From assembly GCA_965204685.1 (NCBI GenBank), contig OZ242004.1, positions 2,418,001 through 2,482,000 on the forward strand: a stretch of DNA of 64,000 bases. Direction: 5' to 3'. The notes beneath the pieces are model-generated. The model was not told the origin of the DNA and did not search any database. It worked only from the letters and a program-made list of their open reading frames with translations. A program made the position numbers and the translations under genes. Each line of letters starts with the position of its first letter. The stretch's first letter is position 1. This document shows positions 62,698 through 64,000 of this stretch, one piece after another. This stretch comes from Bin87 sp965204685. Lineage in GTDB: Bacteria > Chloroflexota > Dehalococcoidia > Lucifugimonadales > UBA3495.

Positions 62698-63300
62698 TTA
62701 GACGATAGCGGCGATCACCTCATCGGCAGTCGCCACCCAGGCCATGCGCGGGAAGATGATGTCCATGCACACGTCGTGCTCCGCGGCGGTGCTGGCCGCG
62801 CAACAGTCCCGAACCACAATGCAGTCATAATCCTTGTCACGGGCGTCTCGCAGCGAACCTTCCACCACGCCGGTGGTCGAATATCCCGTGAGGATCAGAG
62901 TGGTTATACCGAACCGACGAAGATAGACTTCGATGTCGGTTGTGTTGAACGGGCTTGTCGTGTGCTTGATCACGACCGGGTCCTCCGGTCGCGGAGCAAG
63001 TTCTTCCACTACCTCGGCATCGTGAGTTCCCGCGGTGAGGCGGGGACCCGCATCGGCGGCGCTGGCGGGCGCTCCGAACGGTGGCCGTGGAGCGTCACGA
63101 CGGTCCGGTCGGCGGTTCACCACCACGTAGAGCACTGCCATGCCCGACGCCCGGGCCTTTTCTAACAGGCGGACGCTATTCGCTATGATCTCCGCGCCGG
63201 AGAGGGGTTGGACCGGCATCGCGCCGCCCTTGATCAACTCGTTCTGCATGTCCTGAATCAGCAGCGCAGTGTGCCTGGGATCAATGGTGATTTCTGGCAT
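62698..63300 (-). CDS. isochorismatase-fold hydrolase lacking the catalytic cysteine
   Basis: The protein has 200 residues from the ATG at 63300, with GGAGG spaced six bases upstream; the ATG at 63306 abuts that site. Asp17 (LLIQDMQN) and Lys112 (VVIKHTTSPF) of the cysteine-hydrolase triad are present. The segment normally VCVExTxRDA reads GVVEGSLRDA, with Val145 where Cys is expected. Enzymes without Cys exist in the fold (isochorismatases such as PhzD), so it may act by a different mechanism. The 3' neighbour overlaps its start. Confidence 0.8.
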   Translation of the reverse strand: MPEITIDPRHTALLIQDMQNELIKGGAMPVQPLSGAEIIANSVRLLEKARASGMAVLYVVVNRRPDRRDAPRPPFGAPASAADAGPRLTAGTHDAEVVEELAPRPEDPVVIKHTTSPFNTTDIEVYLRRFGITTLILTGYSTTGVVEGSLRDARDKDYDCIVVRDCCAASTAAEHDVCMDIIFPRMAWVATADEVIAAIV

Positions 63301-64000
63301 GTTCATCCTCCGGGGGGCGCGTAGCAGCCGTGTTTTCTACCGGCGGCGTGGGATCGAGTCGGGAACTTCTTTCGCTGCAACGTGATCGTGGGAAGGTCGG
63401 GCCCTCCGTACCAAATGTCACCCCGTGCGCCCGCATCATGGCAGTGGCGTTGGCCCGGGCTACAGCGCGCAGCACGTTTGAAACGATGCCTGTGTTTTTG
63501 CGGATAGATTTGACTGGCGCCGCAACGATTTCGGTGGGACCCGGCTCAAGAAGACCCCATTCTGGAGGAAGCATTTCGGTCAGCACTACCCCGCGCGGGG
63601 CCATGATGTAATGGTAATCGGCGATGCTGAGGAAACGCGGGTTGTGGAATTTGGTTGAGACTGTCGCCAGCCGTTCCTGCAACCTCTCGGCCTCCTGTTC
63701 CAGCCGGTTGCTGTCGCCGTTCCAGGACCGGTAACCGGGCGCGCGGGCCAGTTCAATCCGTCGCTTGAGGGCGGCCTGGCGCCTTCGTAGACGATCGATG
63801 TCGGCTTCAGTGTGGTTATCCCGTGCGAAATCCGCTCGTGATGCCTTGACTTCCACTACGTAGATGGCGTTGCCCGGTCCGACTCCTACCACGTCCACCA
63901 CCGAACCCCAGGGCCCTTGCAGCCTCACCTCGAGGCCGATGCACCGGCAGCGTGCTTCGGAATAAAGCCATTCCCAGGCTTCCCACTTCAGCCTGTAGGC
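63281..64000 (-). CDS. MmcB-like/PD-(D/E)XK DNA-repair-associated protein (5' end beyond window)
   Basis: The frame stays open to the right edge, so the true start is outside the window. Just inside the edge it reads AYRLKWEAWEWLYSEARC, then SVVDVVGVGPGNAIYVVEVKASRADFARD, a D...ExK nuclease-like core as in MmcB/RmuC-type repair-associated proteins. The C-terminus holds a helical region and a disordered His-rich tail. It overlaps the isochorismatase-like gene start by 20 bases. Confidence 0.6.
   Translation of the reverse strand, partial: AYRLKWEAWEWLYSEARCRCIGLEVRLQGPWGSVVDVVGVGPGNAIYVVEVKASRADFARDNHTEADIDRLRRRQAALKRRIELARAPGYRSWNGDSNRLEQEAERLQERLATVSTKFHNPRFLSIADYHYIMAPRGVVLTEMLPPEWGLLEPGPTEIVAAPVKSIRKNTGIVSNVLRAVARANATAMMRAHGVTFGTEGPTFPRSRCSERSSRLDPTPPVENTAATRPPEDEHARNHH

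Noticed and set aside
1..64000. CRISPR array, tRNA or rRNA genes
   Set aside because: No regularly spaced direct repeats and no cloverleaf or rRNA-like stretch was found by reading the intergenic regions. A tRNAscan or Infernal run would be decisive.

Overview
The window is 64 kb of high-GC bacterial chromosome. Gene content points to an uncultured Chloroflexota lineage (Dehalococcoidia/SAR202-like): an F420-dependent NADP reductase, an LLM-class flavin oxidoreductase, several VOC enzymes, two PIG-L deacetylases, an oxaloacetate decarboxylase of the PEP-mutase fold, a FIST protein, a DUF429 protein and a Uma2 protein. The phylum is an inference from gene content; no rRNA or tRNA gene was seen to confirm it.

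Backbone left of the island (1-28.4 kb). Mostly single metabolic genes, many ending in strong GC-rich hairpins, several of which belong to one palindrome family. Notable units are lysS, a Uma2 gene and serS; an operon at 13.3-17.9 kb encoding a NodB-fold hydrolase, a nitrile hydratase whose beta subunit is split into two genes, two D-threonine-aldolase-like PLP proteins and a Co-type nitrile hydratase alpha subunit; rpiB; a zinc alcohol dehydrogenase; a mazEF locus with a frameshifted toxin; and a FIST protein beside a periplasmic-binding-like protein with no export signal.

Integrated element (about 28.40-52.10 kb). A large serine recombinase (50273-51940) sits at the right end. I found paired sites at 28396-28419 and 52088-52111. 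Their outer arms (TTCAGCCAGAGCC) and inner arms (GGTCGTT) are inverted relative to each other, while the central GGAT keeps the same orientation. This is what attL and attR of a serine integrase should look like, so the element is about 23.7 kb. Its main cargo is a 12.7 kb same-strand locus (31556-44276): a DUF499-type ATPase, a small gene, a DUF5677-like protein, two small genes, a DUF1156-type DNA methylase, a protein resembling the pPIWI-associating nuclease family, and a PLD-SNF2 helicase. The ATPase-methylase-helicase core matches the helicase-methylase-ATPase (Hma) class of predicted anti-phage systems; the extra genes make it unusual. The methylase gene contains a perfect 23-bp inverted repeat. 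The element also carries an IS1380 transposase remnant, a three-gene module headed by a TIGR04255-family protein behind its own promoter, a serine recombinase split into two divergent genes, and paralogous zinc-ribbon proteins near both ends.

Backbone right of the island (52.1-64 kb). A repeat-rich spacer is followed by an NMT1/THI5-like binding protein gene interrupted by an in-frame TGA, a two-subunit ThDP decarboxylase (sulfopyruvate/phosphonopyruvate type), uvrC, an mgtE-type Mg transporter, an aldehyde dehydrogenase, a second PIG-L deacetylase, a coiled-coil protein, an isochorismatase-fold protein lacking its usual cysteine, and a nuclease-like gene that runs off the right edge.
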